A DNA stretch of 64,000 nt, taken from contig JADGJC010000014.1 in NCBI GenBank assembly GCA_027596075.1, positions 62,001 to 126,000 of the forward strand, written 5' to 3'. This DNA comes from Rhizophlyctis rosea. Taxonomy: Eukaryota; Chytridiomycota; Chytridiomycetes; Rhizophlyctidales; Rhizophlyctidaceae. Made by a program: the position numbers and the translations under genes. How positions within the stretch are numbered: the stretch's first letter is position 1; every line of letters begins with the position of its first letter. The notes beneath the pieces are model-generated. The model made no database searches. It saw only the letters and a program-made list of their open reading frames with translations, and was not told the origin of the DNA. Below, piece by piece: positions 42,594 to 54,817 of this stretch.

Positions 42594-43256
42594 GGGTGGG
42601 TGGGTGGTGTAGTGTTAGGGTTTCGCCTTTTTTGTTTTATGTAGTGTTAGGTAGTTAGGTAGGAGTTAAGGTTTCTGATGCGTCAGAGTTTTTGTTTTTG
42701 CAATGCGTTTTCGTTAGGTCACAGTTACATGTTGATACCCATTTGTTTAATATACCATTTCTGGCACGCTATGTAACAATTGTCTTCACTCGTCAAACGT
42801 TATCATATGCAGATTTTTCTGGTTGCGAGTACATTTGACAGTGTTTATTTCCACAGCGGACCCGTGGGTGTCAAGTGGCGCAGTTGTCGCGAACCCTGGC
42901 CTGGTTTCATTTCAGTCTTCCCCATTTGGCTATCTTCCACCTCCCTTTCCCGTTCTTTGCAGAGCTGATGCGCAACTCCTTTATACCGCTTCGTGCGCCT
43001 AGTCACCAGCTCAGGTAGGAGGTCACACCACCGTCAGAAAGGGACTAGCCGCTTGTTTATTCCTTGGAAAAAGGCATTCGTAACACCCCCCTCCTCACCT
43101 TCCCACAGAGAATCCTTCACAAGATTCCTTCCCTCTCACAAAATTTCTATCCACCTATCTTCGCCGCTCTATACCACCGCCTCTTCGGCAAAATCTACGT
43201 ATAGGCCCAGTCGAATACCGTCAACCACCCAGTTCCATCGCATAACCATAGCGAAA
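42594..43256. other. Intergenic, F-box/LRR gene to prolidase
   Basis: Contains repeated TAGGTAGTTAGGTAGG just after the stop, then the prolidase leader. The frame of the prolidase first exon is open from 42993, but the family start is at 43257. No other gene is seen. Confidence 0.5.
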
Positions 43257-45212
43257 ATGTCATCCTCCTATGCCCCACTCGCCCGCGAAAACAGACAAAA
43301 AGTTCTGAAGAACCTCGCAGGTGCCGTCGCTCCGGCAGCAGGTGAATGGGTGTATATAAAGGGCTTTGAAACGACTGTACGGCAGTGGACGGATACGGAG
43401 TTGCCGTTTAGGCAGGAGTCGAATTTCTTGTGAGTTATCGCGTCTTTTGACAGGGGCTGGACTTGGTTTCCGTCTGCACATCGCACCGATATTGAACAAA
43501 CTACCTCTTCCCACTTCCAAAACAGCTACCTAACCGGCGCCACCGAACCCGACCTCCACCTCCTCCTCAACACCCACACAAAAACCTCCCACCTCTTCAT
43601 CCCCAACCACTCCCCCGACCACGCACTCTGGTGCGGCCCATCCCTCGACCCCGCCGGTGCTGTCCGAAAGTACGGCGTGGACGAAGCGTATTACGTAGAG
43701 GATCTTCCCACTGTTCTCAGCAAAGGACTAGATTCCCCATCAAATGTGCGGGTACATGTGCTGGACGGCACGGATGTGTCGCGGTTGGGGAGTGTGAGGG
43801 TTGAGAAGGACAAGTTTGTTACGGCGATTACGGAGGCGAGGGTTGTTAAGTCGGAGGGGGAGATTGAGTTGATGAGGAGGGCTGCTAAGGCTAGTGGGTG
43901 AGTGCCTTTCCGGTTTCGTTGTCAAGAGGGGTTGGTGCTCCACCGCCGAAAACTCGAAAACGGAATATAACCACAAAAGAACGACTATCTGACTGAACCG
44001 TCGACCTGCTACACAGAGAAGCACATATCGCGTTGATGAAGGAAGTAAAGCCCGATGAGGGATCAGAGAGCACCCTGCAAGCTCTCTTCGAATATGAATG
44101 TTTCAAGCGAGGGTAAGTCGTCGGATCATCTGTCCCACTGCAAAGAATTTGATCGCTCATACCGCTTAAATCCTTCGTCACTCCCTCGTACCAGTGGACG
44201 ATACCAAGCCTACACCCCAATCGTAGCCGGCGCCCACCGTGGCACAATCCTCCACTACATCAACAACAGCGCACCCATCCCCAGCGAACCGTCGCAACTT
44301 CTCCTTGTCGACGCTGCATGCGAGGTGGATTGTTATGCTGCGGATATCACGAGAACGTATCCGGTGGGCGGGAAATACGAGGGTGATTGGAAGAGTGTGT
44401 ATCAGGTTGTTTTGGATGTGCAGAAGGTGCGTTGGGGTTGTGGGAGTTGTGCTGTTATGGGGTTTTGAGGCGTCGGTGGGGATTGTAATATATGCTGATG
44501 CAATGTTTTTGTGGATATGTGTTTCAGGCTGTGCTATCGGAGATGAAGGCGGGCGTGGAGTGGGAGGATATGCATCGGTTGGCGGAACGGGTTACTGCTG
44601 ACGGCTTGATTAAGGTGCGGCAAATGCCTTTTTGTCTCTGCCAACACGTTCCGTGCTCCTCTTATCCTGCAACAACTTACCTGACCGCCCTCACAGATCG
44701 GACTCCTAAAAGGCTCCCTCCCCGACATCCTAGCAAACCACATCCCAGCACTGTTCTTCCCGCACGGTTTAGGACATTTAATCGGGCTGGACGTACATGA
44801 TTGTGGTGGATACCCGAAGGGCGTAGGGAGGATCAACGAGCCGGGGATTCGGTATTTGAGAATGAGGAGGAAGTTGGTGGCGGGGATGGTGGTTACGGTT
44901 GAGCCGGGGGTTTATTTTGTGGAGGGGATTTTGGATGCTGGGTTGGGTGAGTTGGCTGATCGTTTGAATTTGTCTTCGAATCTGGTTCACATACTGATCA
45001 ATACACTTCGGGTTATGGCTGCTGCTTCTACCCATACAGCGGACCCGACGAAAGCCAAATTCATCAATTTGGAACTTCTGGACCGCTTCAGACGGAATGT
45101 GGGTGGGGTGAGGATTGAGGACGATGTTGTAGTTAGAGAGAATGGGATTGAGAATTTGACGGGATGGGTACCGAAGGAGATTGAGGATGTGGAGAAGGTT
45201 ATGAGGGGGTGA
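43257..45212 (+). CDS. PEPD: Xaa-Pro dipeptidase (prolidase), M24B
   Basis: Seven exons: 43257-43429, 43526-43897, 44017-44112, 44195-44426, 44528-44614, 44697-44946, 45040-45212; 460 residues. The pita-bread metal ligands are all visible: Asp253 and Asp264 (LLVDAACEVDCYAADITRTYP), His347 (GLGHLIGLDVHDCGG), Glu389 (TVEPGVYF) and Glu430 (VRIEDDVVV). The spacings 11, 83, 42 and 41 nearly match human prolidase. The last intron (44947-45039) is open in frame, but its removal restores the continuous ...LADPTKAKFIN... segment, so I splice it. The enzyme needs two Mn ions, cleaves X-Pro dipeptides in the cytosol and recycles proline. Confidence 0.95.
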
Positions 45213-45537
45213 CGTGCTGTTTGAGCCGCATGTAGTAAAAAGACACCTTTTGGTGGAACGGAGTTTGTCTGGAGCCCAGCATGAAGAAGGGGTGCAATGT
45301 GCGCCGCGATCTCTCCTCAAATGAGTGCAAAATAAGTTCCAAAACTGGTACCATCTCTTTTACAATGACGTATTTACATTCTCCCAAAAGTTTGTTATGT
45401 ACGTGAAACTACTATACTGTTCGCACTGCTGACAATCGTCCCAAAAACTGGTTGTGACTACATATCAGTCCAACTGAAGTACAGTCCTTTCCTAAAAATC
45501 TCTGCTTCCCCACCTCTACCAACACACCCCACCGCCT
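45213..45537. other. Convergent 3' flanks, prolidase and DOT1
   Basis: No gene is supported. The 45400-45537 part is A/C-rich DOT1 3' flank. Confidence 0.5.
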
Positions 45538-46863
45538 TCACCCCGGCCCCGCCGCACACTGCAACCTCAAGAAGAAGTTCCTCGTCTCACTCCGATCAAC
45601 CGTATGCACAAAATACTCCTTCCCCGTCGCCGCCCAACTAACCCACCCACTCTCATACGGCACAACCCTCGTAGTAACCATACTCTCAAACTCCGTCGCA
45701 TTCCTCAACGTCAATTTCCTCCCCTGTGGTCTTCCCAAATTCACCATCGACACTATGCGCGTGCCTTCTTTCAGGGTGGAGGCAAAGAGGGCTTTCAGGC
45801 CTTGGAGTGTGGAAGCGGTAAAGACGGGGTTGTTGATGAAGACTATGGAGGCGTCTGTCATGAGGATGTCGGCTGTTGATGTGTCGGTGAGGAAATCTCC
45901 TGTACGGAGTGTACAGGGTCCCATGCCGTAGCCTTTTGCGTGGAGGGTTCGTTCGAGTGCGGTTTGGAATTGTGTTGCGACGGTTGTGCGGTCTGGCATT
46001 AGTTCTATGCCGTAGGATGTTGCGCCTGTTTGGAGCGAGACTTGGAGACAGACGTTCCCTACGCCACTGCCGAGGTCGATGAATGTGTCGGAGGGGGAGA
46101 TTGCGAGACGGGTTATGATGTCGTTGACGAAGTATGGGGCGATTTCGCCGTAGTGTTCTGAGGTTCCGACTTTTGCTTTTGTGATTTGGGTGAAGAAGTG
46201 CGGGACGGTTTGTTCGTAGGTTTGTTGGAGGAGGGAGATTGCTTGTTGGGCGGGGAGGAGGGGGAGGTGGGAGAGGTCTTCGATCGTTTTTGGGGGGGAG
46301 GATGGGATGGAAGAAGGGGGCGAGAGGTAGGGGGAGCAGGGGGGTTGGGGGCTGTAGGGTGTGGTGTATGGGTCGTAATGGGTGAGTGTAGGTGTTGTCG
46401 GTACGGGAGTGGTTGGGAGAGGAGTTGAGAGGCGGGGAGTTGTAAGTCGTGGTGGTTGGGGTTTGAGGGTTCGTGTTCCGCGAACGGTGTATAACCCCTC
46501 CAAGGCGATGCCGCACCAGAGTCGAGTGACTCTTTCGGGGATGTCGAGCCTTGCTTGTTTGACCCACTTTACCATGGCTTTTTGACCGGGCGGCTCGTAG
46601 GCGCGTTCTCGTTGTTGTCGTCTCTTCTCTTCCCACCCGAGCGTCCAGAACAGGAGGAGGACGTCGAAGATCTTTTCCACGGGGATCACGACTCCTTTTG
46701 TTTTGACGTTGCGGAGGTAGGTCGTTCCGTCAAAGGTGAACTCTTCGTACATGGAAAGCGGTGGGAGTCCGCCTTTCATCAGTATCTCGAGCTGCGCGGT
46801 GGTCATTGCTTTTGACCGCGGCGGGATTTGAGCGTAAAACGCTTCTCTGTCAATTAGAACCAT
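45538..46863 (-). CDS. DOT1: Histone H3-K79 methyltransferase DOT1
   Basis: Single exon, 441 residues. The C-terminal half is the DOT1 catalytic domain: YFVNDIITRLAISPSDTFIDLGSGVGNVCLQ (SAM-binding loop at about 262-270), YGIELMPDR (ribose-binding acid), TGDFL, and FINNPVF followed by GTRIVSMVNLGRP. No SET domain is present, as expected. DOT1 methylates Lys79 of histone H3 in nucleosomes and acts in silencing and DNA-damage checkpoints. The N-terminal ~190 residues include a conserved-looking helical part and a Thr/Pro/Ser-rich linker with repeats of TPxPTTP, which may carry DNA- or nucleosome-binding function (inference). Absence of introns contrasts with the neighbours. It is divergent with the NiCoT gene. 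Confidence 0.92.
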   Translation of the reverse strand: MVLIDREAFYAQIPPRSKAMTTAQLEILMKGGLPPLSMYEEFTFDGTTYLRNVKTKGVVIPVEKIFDVLLLFWTLGWEEKRRQQRERAYEPPGQKAMVKWVKQARLDIPERVTRLWCGIALEGLYTVRGTRTLKPQPPRLTTPRLSTPLPTTPVPTTPTLTHYDPYTTPYSPQPPCSPYLSPPSSIPSSPPKTIEDLSHLPLLPAQQAISLLQQTYEQTVPHFFTQITKAKVGTSEHYGEIAPYFVNDIITRLAISPSDTFIDLGSGVGNVCLQVSLQTGATSYGIELMPDRTTVATQFQTALERTLHAKGYGMGPCTLRTGDFLTDTSTADILMTDASIVFINNPVFTASTLQGLKALFASTLKEGTRIVSMVNLGRPQGRKLTLRNATEFESMVTTRVVPYESGWVSWAATGKEYFVHTVDRSETRNFFLRLQCAAGPG

Positions 46864-47576
46864 TGTGGATTGGGTATTTTGGAGATTGTGAGAGCTCTGG
46901 GTATGATTCGAGACGAAGCTGTATGTCGTAGGTCAATGGAGAGACCACCACAAGGAAAGAGCAGGTCGCGGCTTGCGTTGTGAGAGCTAGGACGGTGCGG
47001 GAATGGGCAAGCGTTGGTGGTCGAAGGTTTATACAATGAATGGAACCTTTCAACAATGCCCCACACACGTTGATAGCGTGGCCCTCTTCTAACTATGCAC
47101 CATATGTGTCGGTAGATGGGTGGATAGGTTGGGTTCTAGTGGGATGCCAGTCAAACAGGCCTACAGGCGATGGTCATCACGATTGACGCGGATGGACAGT
47201 GTGGGAAGATTGAACACTCCAAGCACCTTGCATAAACACAGTGTCACAGATGCGCAGCACAATCATTAATTTGTTACATTACGAGGGAAACCACGTAAGC
47301 AGATTCATGGTGCACGTGGTTTCATTTTAGGTTTCATGGTTTGATTACATTTTGGTGGCTTATATCTTATCGCCCGTCATCGAATCTCATCGGGCCAATG
47401 CCAGGCCAATGCATTGCATCCCTACATTTTCCCCAATCAACCTCTTCCTCTTCCCTCCATCTGCATCCCCTAATACCAACACCGCCTCCCACTCCTTCCA
47501 CCCAAGAGGGAGCGTTGGGAGCTCGTACTTTGCTCTTACTTTCCCCCTCGTCGCTACCCTTCCCAACCACAACGCG
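46864..47576. promoter_or_regulatory. Shared upstream region of DOT1 and NiCoT genes
   Basis: Head-to-head starts about 710 bases apart. The plus frame of the NiCoT first exon is open from 47352, but family sequence begins at 47577. No specific regulatory site is recognised. Confidence 0.4.
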
Positions 47577-49143
47577 ATGCTTCTATCCAACATCCCCCGC
47601 CCCCTTCTCATACGCGTCGCGTTGCTCTTAGGCATCCTCGCCCTGGTGAACATCCTCTTATGGGTTATTGCATTAATCCTCTACCGCCCCTACTCCTCCG
47701 CAATCCCAAGCCTCGTCCTAGCTTACACCCTCGGTCTCCGTCATGCCGTCGACGCCGACCACATAGCCGCAATAGACAACGTGACTCGCAAACTATCCGA
47801 GTCAAAGATGGAATCCCATAAGTATCCTATTACGGTTGGGTTTTGGTTTGCATTGGGACATTCTACGATTGTTGTTGTTGCCACCTGTGTGTTTGCGGCG
47901 ACGGCACATGCGATCAATGAGACGGGATGGGGCATCACAGGAACGATTGTTAGTTCGACGTTTTTGTACTTGATTGCGCTGTGTAATGTGGTAGTGCTGG
48001 TGTCAATCATTAAGACGATTCATAGCAGAAGGAAACTAGGAAAGTGAGTGCGGGTGTGCATATGCTGTTGCTTTTGCGTGGTCCATTGCTTGCGGGAGAG
48101 CATTCCTGACGGGGAGGTCACGTCGGACGGAAGGGTTGTCGGATGGCTTTTACGTTTGTGTGCATATGCGGTGCTCCAAAGCGCGCTTCAAATCCTGTAC
48201 AGCTGTATGCAGATCCTTTTCTGGATGACCAGAAATCTCGTGTTTCCGGAGCTTGAAGTGATCATGACAAGATGTACCCAAAACATGCACGCTCATATGA
48301 AACACCCACTCCAACCCAATCAGACACTACCAAAGAATCTCCAGCGAACAAGTCCTAAACACCTCTGGCCCCATGGCACGCATCTTCCGTCCGGTCTTCA
48401 ACTTCATAGACGCACCGTGGAAGATGTACCCCCTGGGTGTATTATTGTGAGTCTTCCCCATTGAACATTCATCCGAAATGGTACACCTCCTTGGGACGGC
48501 CTGGACTAATGTCACTCAAACCTCCAGCGGACTAGGCTTCGACACCGCCACCGAAATCTCTCTCCTAGCAATCAGCGCCTCCCAAGCAACACAAGTACCC
48601 CTAGCCCTCGTCCTCTTCCTGCCAGCCCTCTTCACCGCGGGCATGACGCTAATAGACACAACGGACGGAATCCTAATGGTAAGTATGAAACCCCACCATC
48701 CCAACACCAAAACTTAACTCCCAACTCACATCCCCACCAAAAAGCTCGCAACCTACACCTACGCCACAATCCACCCCACCAAAAAACTCTTCTACAACCT
48801 CACCGTCACGCTTCTTTCCATTATCATTGCCTTCTTTATTGGTACTGTGCAGGTGCTTGGCATCATTGCAGAGAAGTATGATTTGGAGGGCGGGGCGTGG
48901 GATGGGATTAGGAGGTTGGGAGAGGAGATGGGATTGGTTGGGTATATTGTTATTGGGATGTTTGTGGGTGTTTTGGGGGTTGCGGGGGTGGTGTTTTGGA
49001 TCTGGAAGTGGGATGAGGAGGATGAGGACGAGGGGGTGGAGACGGTGGTGGGAGGGGAAGGGGGTGGGGAAGGGGATGTGGTGGTGGGGGAGGCGGAGGG
49101 TATGGCGGGTGCAGGTGGAAAGGCGGCCACCTCGATTGTTTGA
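47577..49143 (+). CDS. NiCoT-family nickel/cobalt transporter
   Basis: Four exons: 47577-48043, 48345-48446, 48528-48678, 48745-49143; 372 residues. The first intron is long for this window (301 nt). The signature helix-II motif RHAVDADHIAAIDN is at residues 55-68. Other NiCoT landmarks follow: FWFALGHSTIV, LGFDTATEISLL, GMTLIDTTDGILM. About eight membrane segments are evident, with a Gly/Glu-rich cytosolic tail. Members such as S. pombe Nic1 import Ni2+ (for urease) or Co2+ at the plasma membrane. The join of exon 1 to exon 2 was chosen because it places PWKMYPLGVLFGLGFDT in one frame. The urease pathway is not in this window. Confidence 0.92.
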
Positions 49144-49321
49144 GATAAGAACAAACAATTGAACACTGCAAACTTTGTGAATAGCTTATGGGACCACCTT
49201 ACTCCCGGTGGGCATATCATGTAATTAGGCTCCTTATAATGTAAGGGTTGTAAATAGATCTCACTGGTCGCCAGCTGACAATTCCCGACAAAGTCACCGG
49301 CTTTTTATTATCAAGCCATTC

Positions 49322-51608
49322 TCAGACAGCACTAGCCGCTAAGGATGCAGTAGACACGGAAATGGGAGTGGAAGGTGGATGGGGTTGTTGGACTGCTGTG
49401 CTTAGACGGGCGTTCATTGGCGGTGGGCCGGCCCGTTCGCCGAAACGCTTTTTGGTGCGTGGTGCGCGGGGGATTGGGTGGTAGCAGCCTACAGTCAAGA
49501 CGAGATGGTTGTGAGTATACTCAACCAGTTGTAACAGATAGCTTGACGAATGAAGCAACAGATGTTACAAAAGTTCTTGTCTAATGAACTCACCCAAATA
49601 CGAAGCATAACTACTCGTCCGCTCGTGCTTGACTGGTCCATCATTATACACCAAATCAAATCCTCCTACACGGGTGCGGGGCGGCTTGCCAACGTGTCTA
49701 ATACATGGAGCAGAGACGTGAGCAACCAAATGAAATGGGTTTGTCGCATTTCAATTGCGATTTCCAAGGAAGTCAGGAACGTATGAGCTTACATACCTCC
49801 GCTCCAAATCCACCACATCAAACGTGTCTTGCAACACCTGGTGCTTGAGATCGTAATCAAATTGCGTTTCGGCGGTGAGGGAGGGCGAGGCGTTGACTTC
49901 TAGTAGCCAGCTGCGGCGAAGAGGGGGCCATCAGTCTGCGTACAGCTCCATCCGTTCCCCGACACCCCCGCATGAGCGGAAGCGCAGCATACTTACGGCT
50001 TCAGATTCTTATCGATCAATATATCATATCCGTATCTGTGAGGAACAAGGTACATATCATCAGTCCCCGCGAGTGTGGTCCGAAGTCCAAATCACCGCTC
50101 GTCTTCCCCTTCCCCTCCTCCCCTCACCCAAAACCCCCAACCACCCCCCAAAAAAACTCACACTTCAAAACAATGCTTATCATTAATCATAACCTTCTGC
50201 ACACTCATCAAACTCCTCACAACAAGCGCCTCCATCTCCGTGAAAAGTCCATCAACAGCGTCTTGCCCATGTTTCGAACAAAGATGCTGTTTCAAGTTTC
50301 TCAACAGCCACTTACACCCCCGAGTGGGTGTATAGTTCGGCGCAGTTTTCTGGATGGAGACATTGGTAGCGTGAATGTACATGTTACCTATATCCTTGGA
50401 TTGCATGGAGAATTGTGTGGAACTGAAGCGGCAGAACCCGTTGCGGTGGATGTAGATTTGGAGGGGGTAGTAGGAGGTGACGAGGACGTAGGCGCGGATG
50501 TCGAATTTTTTGCCTTGGGGGAGGGGTGTTAGGGGATGTCGTTACAGTCTACAGTCCACACTCAAACACCTACTTACCACCAATCAAATAAGGATTCTCA
50601 ATATACCTCTGAACAATATACGCCTCGGGCCCTTCCCCTTCCTCCTGCTTCACTCTCCGTCCCCCATTGCCCCCACCCCGTATCTTCCACCCACTAACCT
50701 GACTCATCCTATTGATCAAGAAAATCCCTTTACCCTGCGCCTTCCCGACCGGTTTCATGATCCACACGCCGCCGGGGTTACGTTTGAACTCCTCTTGGAA
50801 GAGGGCGTGCTCGGCTGGGAGGACGTAGGATGTTGAGAGAAAGTTGAAGAGGGCGGATTCGGTGGGGCCGTGGGAGCGGTGGATGTGTTTGATCATGCGC
50901 TTGAGGTTTTTGACGAGGAGGTCTTTGCGGGTTAGCTGATGGGATGGGGACCAGGAGTGTAGTGTAAGTTAAATGCACAATTCGTAGTTGCTGGTCAGCA
51001 TACCTCATAGTGGTTTCGGAAGTGGTTGATGCGCTGATGTTCTTGTAGATACACATGATCAAAGGTTTCGTGTACCCAATGCACATCCGCCCAGTAAAAG
51101 TCCCAATCTGTGTCACTATCAATAACAGATGCTGTGAGTCCACATATATAGAAATTGTACGAAGTTTGCGGTGGGCGCTCTACCTATCCGTCTCCTTCCA
51201 TCCTCGATCTCTCATAGCATCATACACCGTGTTCCGCAAGCTTGTCTTGAAGCGGATAGGCTGTATGACTTGCTGAGATGACTGTGATTGCGATTGCTGC
51301 TGCTGTTGAGACTGCTGTGATGCTGGTAGTGGTGATGCGGAAGATGTCGGGATCGCGGGTAGTGATTGTTGAGATGCGAGGGGCGTCAGGGAAGGGGTGG
51401 AGGAGCGGATTGGGGGCGTTCTGTGGTGAAGATCGGGAGGTTCATTTGAGATTTTGTTACGGAAAGATGGAGTTGCAATCACACACCTTGTGCCATTGCG
51501 GTCACGCAACCTGGTAACGCTCGGCGGGGTGCCAGATGAGCTGTTCGACGAGGAAGAAGATTGTATTGAAGATTGTTGTTGTGACAAACGATCATTTCTT
51601 GATAACAT
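49322..51608 (-). CDS. TTLL9: TTLL9-type tubulin polyglutamylase
   Basis: Eight exons: 51608-51184, 51115-51004, 50935-50578, 50513-50162, 50035-49997, 49910-49797, 49697-49594, 49488-49322; 556 residues. The TTL domain reads continuously across joins: [117 protein letters not shown], and [12 protein letters not shown] (the ATP-Mg ligands). The order is that of TTLL9/TTLL1-type enzymes that add glutamates to axonemal tubulin, again implying flagella. The N-terminal ~100 residues are Ser/Gln-rich; a 66-nt GT-AG stretch there (51484-51419) is open in frame and could be retained or removed. The C-terminal tail is Pro/Arg-rich. Confidence 0.9.
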
Positions 51609-52017
51609 ATCCTTCTGCTGAGGCTAGAAATGAGGCAATTCTCCCTTTAAGAGGGCATGCAGGTGTTATGTATGGGTTCGTGTCGGGTTTAAGGGTCAAG
51701 AAGCAGTAGTGGGAAAGCATGCCTGGTACAGATGATTGAGGGGTCAAATTTGGCACTGGCACGCGTGCAAGGGTCCTCGCAGTGCCGCCAGGGGTGGCTT
51801 GCATGGCGGCGCCACGTTATGAGATGTTCAAGGCGATCAGGCTGGCGATCAATTGATCGACAGACTGACAGATTGACAAGAAGGACCCTCTCACTTCCCC
51901 CCGCTCTTGCCCTTATACTTCCTTCATTCCACGCGCACTCGCTTCATTCTACGCGCACTCGTTACATGAGCCTCGAAACTACATAACGTCATCTCTCCTT
52001 CTGAAGAAGTTACATTT
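51609..52017. other. Upstream region of TTLL9-type gene
   Basis: Promoter region. Near 51928-51968 a 20-base unit (CATTCCACGCGCACTCGCTT and a near copy) is repeated twice in tandem. No gene was seen. Confidence 0.5.
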
Positions 52018-52800
52018 CCCGATACGTATCTATCCTTGCTTCGAATGGGTGTGGGTCACGGGTGAGGAAAGCACGGTAGTATCAGTGCCAGCTTGTAGGA
52101 ACACCCCGGTTCCCTGACGCTGCAATCCCGTAGCGTGGTGTCGGCCGCTGGTCCGCCTACACTGCTCTCCTTTTTGGAAGATGTTTCGCGACTACTGCAA
52201 AGAAGTTCTCGCGTTCCATTCCACTTTTCGAGCATTTTACTGATGATACCTTTCCCATGTTATAGGTCGCGACAAGCAATGCACATATGCTTTGAAGATA
52301 AGTGTCTATTGCTGTTTCTGGGATAGGCAATGGGGAGAGAGCACAGTAGTATCAGCGCCAATTGTAGGAGCACCCCGGTTTCCTCACCCTGCAGAGTGTG
52401 GTCGTCCGCACTGCCTCCTTTTTGTAGGATGTCTCGCGACTACTTGCATATTGAGTTTCGCATTCCACCGTTGACCAAAAACACCTTACTAACCGCTCCC
52501 CGTTCCACGCTGCATGCTCCTTACACGCGAAGCACACTCACCTTATCCGATAAGTATCGACTGTCGCTTTGGGTGGTGTATGGGGAGAGAGCAATAGTAG
52601 GATCAGCGTCGGTTCCCGGGGGTGTTGTGGATTCCTCATGACCTCACGAAGCCTGGAAACTTTATGCGAGGGGGCACCAACAATCCGCCTAAACCGTGTT
52701 CCTTTATGGACAATGTATCGCGGCTGCCTGCATACGATGACATCTGATTCAACTTCACAATGAGCATCTTTCTAATATTTGTTCCTCAGCCATGTAGGTG
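52018..52800. repeat. Three degenerate tandem copies of a ~260-bp unit
   Basis: Copies at about 52018-52290, 52291-52553 and 52554-52800. Each has, in order, GATAAGTAT/GATACGTAT, a G-rich stretch ending in GGGGAGAGAGCA (GGTGAGGAAAGCA in the first), AGTA.(T/G)ATCAG(T/C)G(C/T)C, CACCCCGGTT-like sequence in the first two, then ATGT.TCGCG.CT.C and CATTCCAC-like sequence. Copy spacing is about 270 then 250 bases. No long open frame or terminal repeat is present, so this is non-coding satellite-like DNA or a decayed duplicated RNA/regulatory element. Confidence 0.75.
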
Positions 52801-53226
52801 ACCCCCTGCCCATCGGGGCTTCATCGGAAGGTTGTGTAGGTACCGACAAGAACAAGAGGTAACCCGTCGCCATTCTGCATCCATTCTACTAACCGGGCCC
52901 CTTTGAACTGTCGCCTCCACGTGGTGGGGCCTGGAAACATAGTGTCCCGCTTGGGGTGCTGTGGCTAGGAACAGTTCATCCTGCGCTTCGATTTTCTCAC
53001 CCGGAGCGCAGGAACAGGACGGCGGAATCTTTTACAATGTGAAATAAAGCTCAAGTGCAAAATAATAATAGATTATAATACAGCTTCAAGTTCTTCCATC
53101 TTTTATGCAAGGTTCATTAAGTTTCTCTCATATAACCTACATACATGAATTCGCGCCACGGGGTAACGCGCATGTGATTTTGTACTCGCAAGCTCTTCTA
53201 ATACCGTTCACTGGTCTACTTTCCAC
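52801..53226. other. Intergenic, after the 260-bp repeats
   Basis: Possible remnant of a fourth repeat at the start, then A/T-rich 3' flank of the next gene. No gene is supported. Confidence 0.4.
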
Positions 53227-54135
53227 TCATCCTACCCACATCACCAACAGTCCAATAAAGAGAGCCGCGATCAGAGTGGACAGTGATTCGTACAAGGCTT
53301 TTGGACCTGCAGCGCCAGGGTTGCCCGTCCCATAGAAGCCTGTGCCGTTGCGCACGTTTGGACCCGGTGCAATCCCAGGCGATCCGAAGACTTTCATATA
53401 TGTTTGGCTTTGAGATATGCAGGTGTTGCTGGAAAACGGATGTTGAGGTCAAGTTCGAAAAGACAGACACTCTTGGAAAGAGTTACTTACGTTACATACG
53501 ACCGATTCGAAGGCGTCTCCGAAGACCCTGCACAACTTTGTGTTGTGTATTCGTTGAATGTGCTGTTGGCGATGCTGTAAGAGTAGTTTCCGCCGATGCC
53601 TGGAACGTCATGGCAATTTGTATCTCCGACGTAGGCGTAGAACGAATCAGTTGTTGTGCAGTTCGAATCGGTGTAGTAGCCTATGATTGTCCATCTAGGA
53701 CGAAGTGGTGGATGTTAGTGAGATTATTGGATCACAGCTTGCATCTAAGTGTGGCGGTCTCATATGAAATGATGACGACAACAACTCACGATAGAGAGGG
53801 CAATGTGGCAGTAATGTTGGTGGTTTGACTGCAAGTGATCGCGCTGTATCGGTCGTTTGTGTCGTCGTAGATACATCCGGAGTTGTCTGTTGTGCATGAA
53901 TCGTTGGATAGGCCACCGTATGCGAAGACCAGTGCTGGTTTTTGATGATTTTGGTGGTTGGGTAAGTGAAAAACAGACTCGGATCCTAAGCGGATTCTGC
54001 GCCCGACCACTTACATGAAGTCGCGCAGCTGGAGTCACTCCCGCACACCAGGATGACCGTCATGTTCTGCGCGGTTGCCACGCCTGCCAGTACAAAGAGA
54101 GCTCCAAGCGCATATTGTAATCGCGATTGCTTCAT
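53227..54135 (-). CDS. Secreted, probably GPI-anchored protein
   Basis: Four exons: 54135-54015, 53934-53790, 53694-53491, 53428-53227; introns 80, 95, 62 nt; 223 residues. N-terminal signal peptide MKQSRLQYALGALFVLAGVATA precedes a mature domain rich in Cys, Thr, Asn and Tyr with many sequons (NMT, NDS, NCT, NIT, NYS, NST, NGT). The C-terminus (NPGAAGPKAL then LIAALFIGLLVMWVG) is a small-residue site followed by a hydrophobic tail without basic residues, the pattern of a GPI-attachment signal. Each splice join keeps the frame and the Cys spacing. No family is recognised. It probably resides in the plasma membrane or wall. Confidence 0.75.
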
Positions 54136-54817
54136 CGTGAAGGTTTGGCACGGTTATGTGGAGTTGTAAGGCCTCAGAACGATCTCCTTACAACTTTGCT
54201 GTGAACAAACGCACGAAAGAAACCTGAAAAAAAAAGTCAAGGGAGGGGAGAGGTCGACGACACAAAAAAGCCTTTAAGCACCTCCCACAAAAAGCTCATT
54301 AGGAGCCATTGACCACTACCAGTCGTAACAACGTAAACAGAAATTGAATGGTCCATTCGGAGGGCTGCGAGTTTGGACCACCTGTCCGAGCCAAGCCACT
54401 GATTGAAGACTGATTGATGAATTCAATATGTGTTTGTTCCGATTCAGAAATTCTCGGAACCTGGATTTGAGCTGGATGCACATGTTGCTTCCACGTGTAT
54501 CAGAGTTGAATGGCGTCATAAATGGTATCAGCATGTTAAATGAGGGGGAACCGGGTGTGTGGTACGGGTCCGATATGGCGGAAATTGAAACTCCGCTGTT
54601 GCGAATATGGATTTCGAAGTTCGGTCCACCATCTCCCCCATCGAAACGTCACCTTGAGCCCCCTAGTACCCGGAGTAATCTTCTCCAAGAAACACATATC
54701 GCGATCCAGCTTCTCTGAATCTCTACCGGCGACTTATATTAGTGGTGTGAGCCGCTCCAATCCAAATACATATGAACAAACTTGGGCAGCTCATCTAGGT
54801 TAAATGAATTTACATTT
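54136..54817. other. Intergenic, ~680 bases
   Basis: Promoter of the GPI-type gene and 3' flank of the b5 reductase gene. Short plus-strand frames (54428-54803) have no support. Confidence 0.5.

Noticed and set aside
47577..49143. A metal-handling gene cluster linking the NiCoT transporter with the His-rich membrane protein
   Set aside because: They are 8 kb apart with unrelated genes (F-box/LRR, prolidase, DOT1) between them; no shared regulation is visible.
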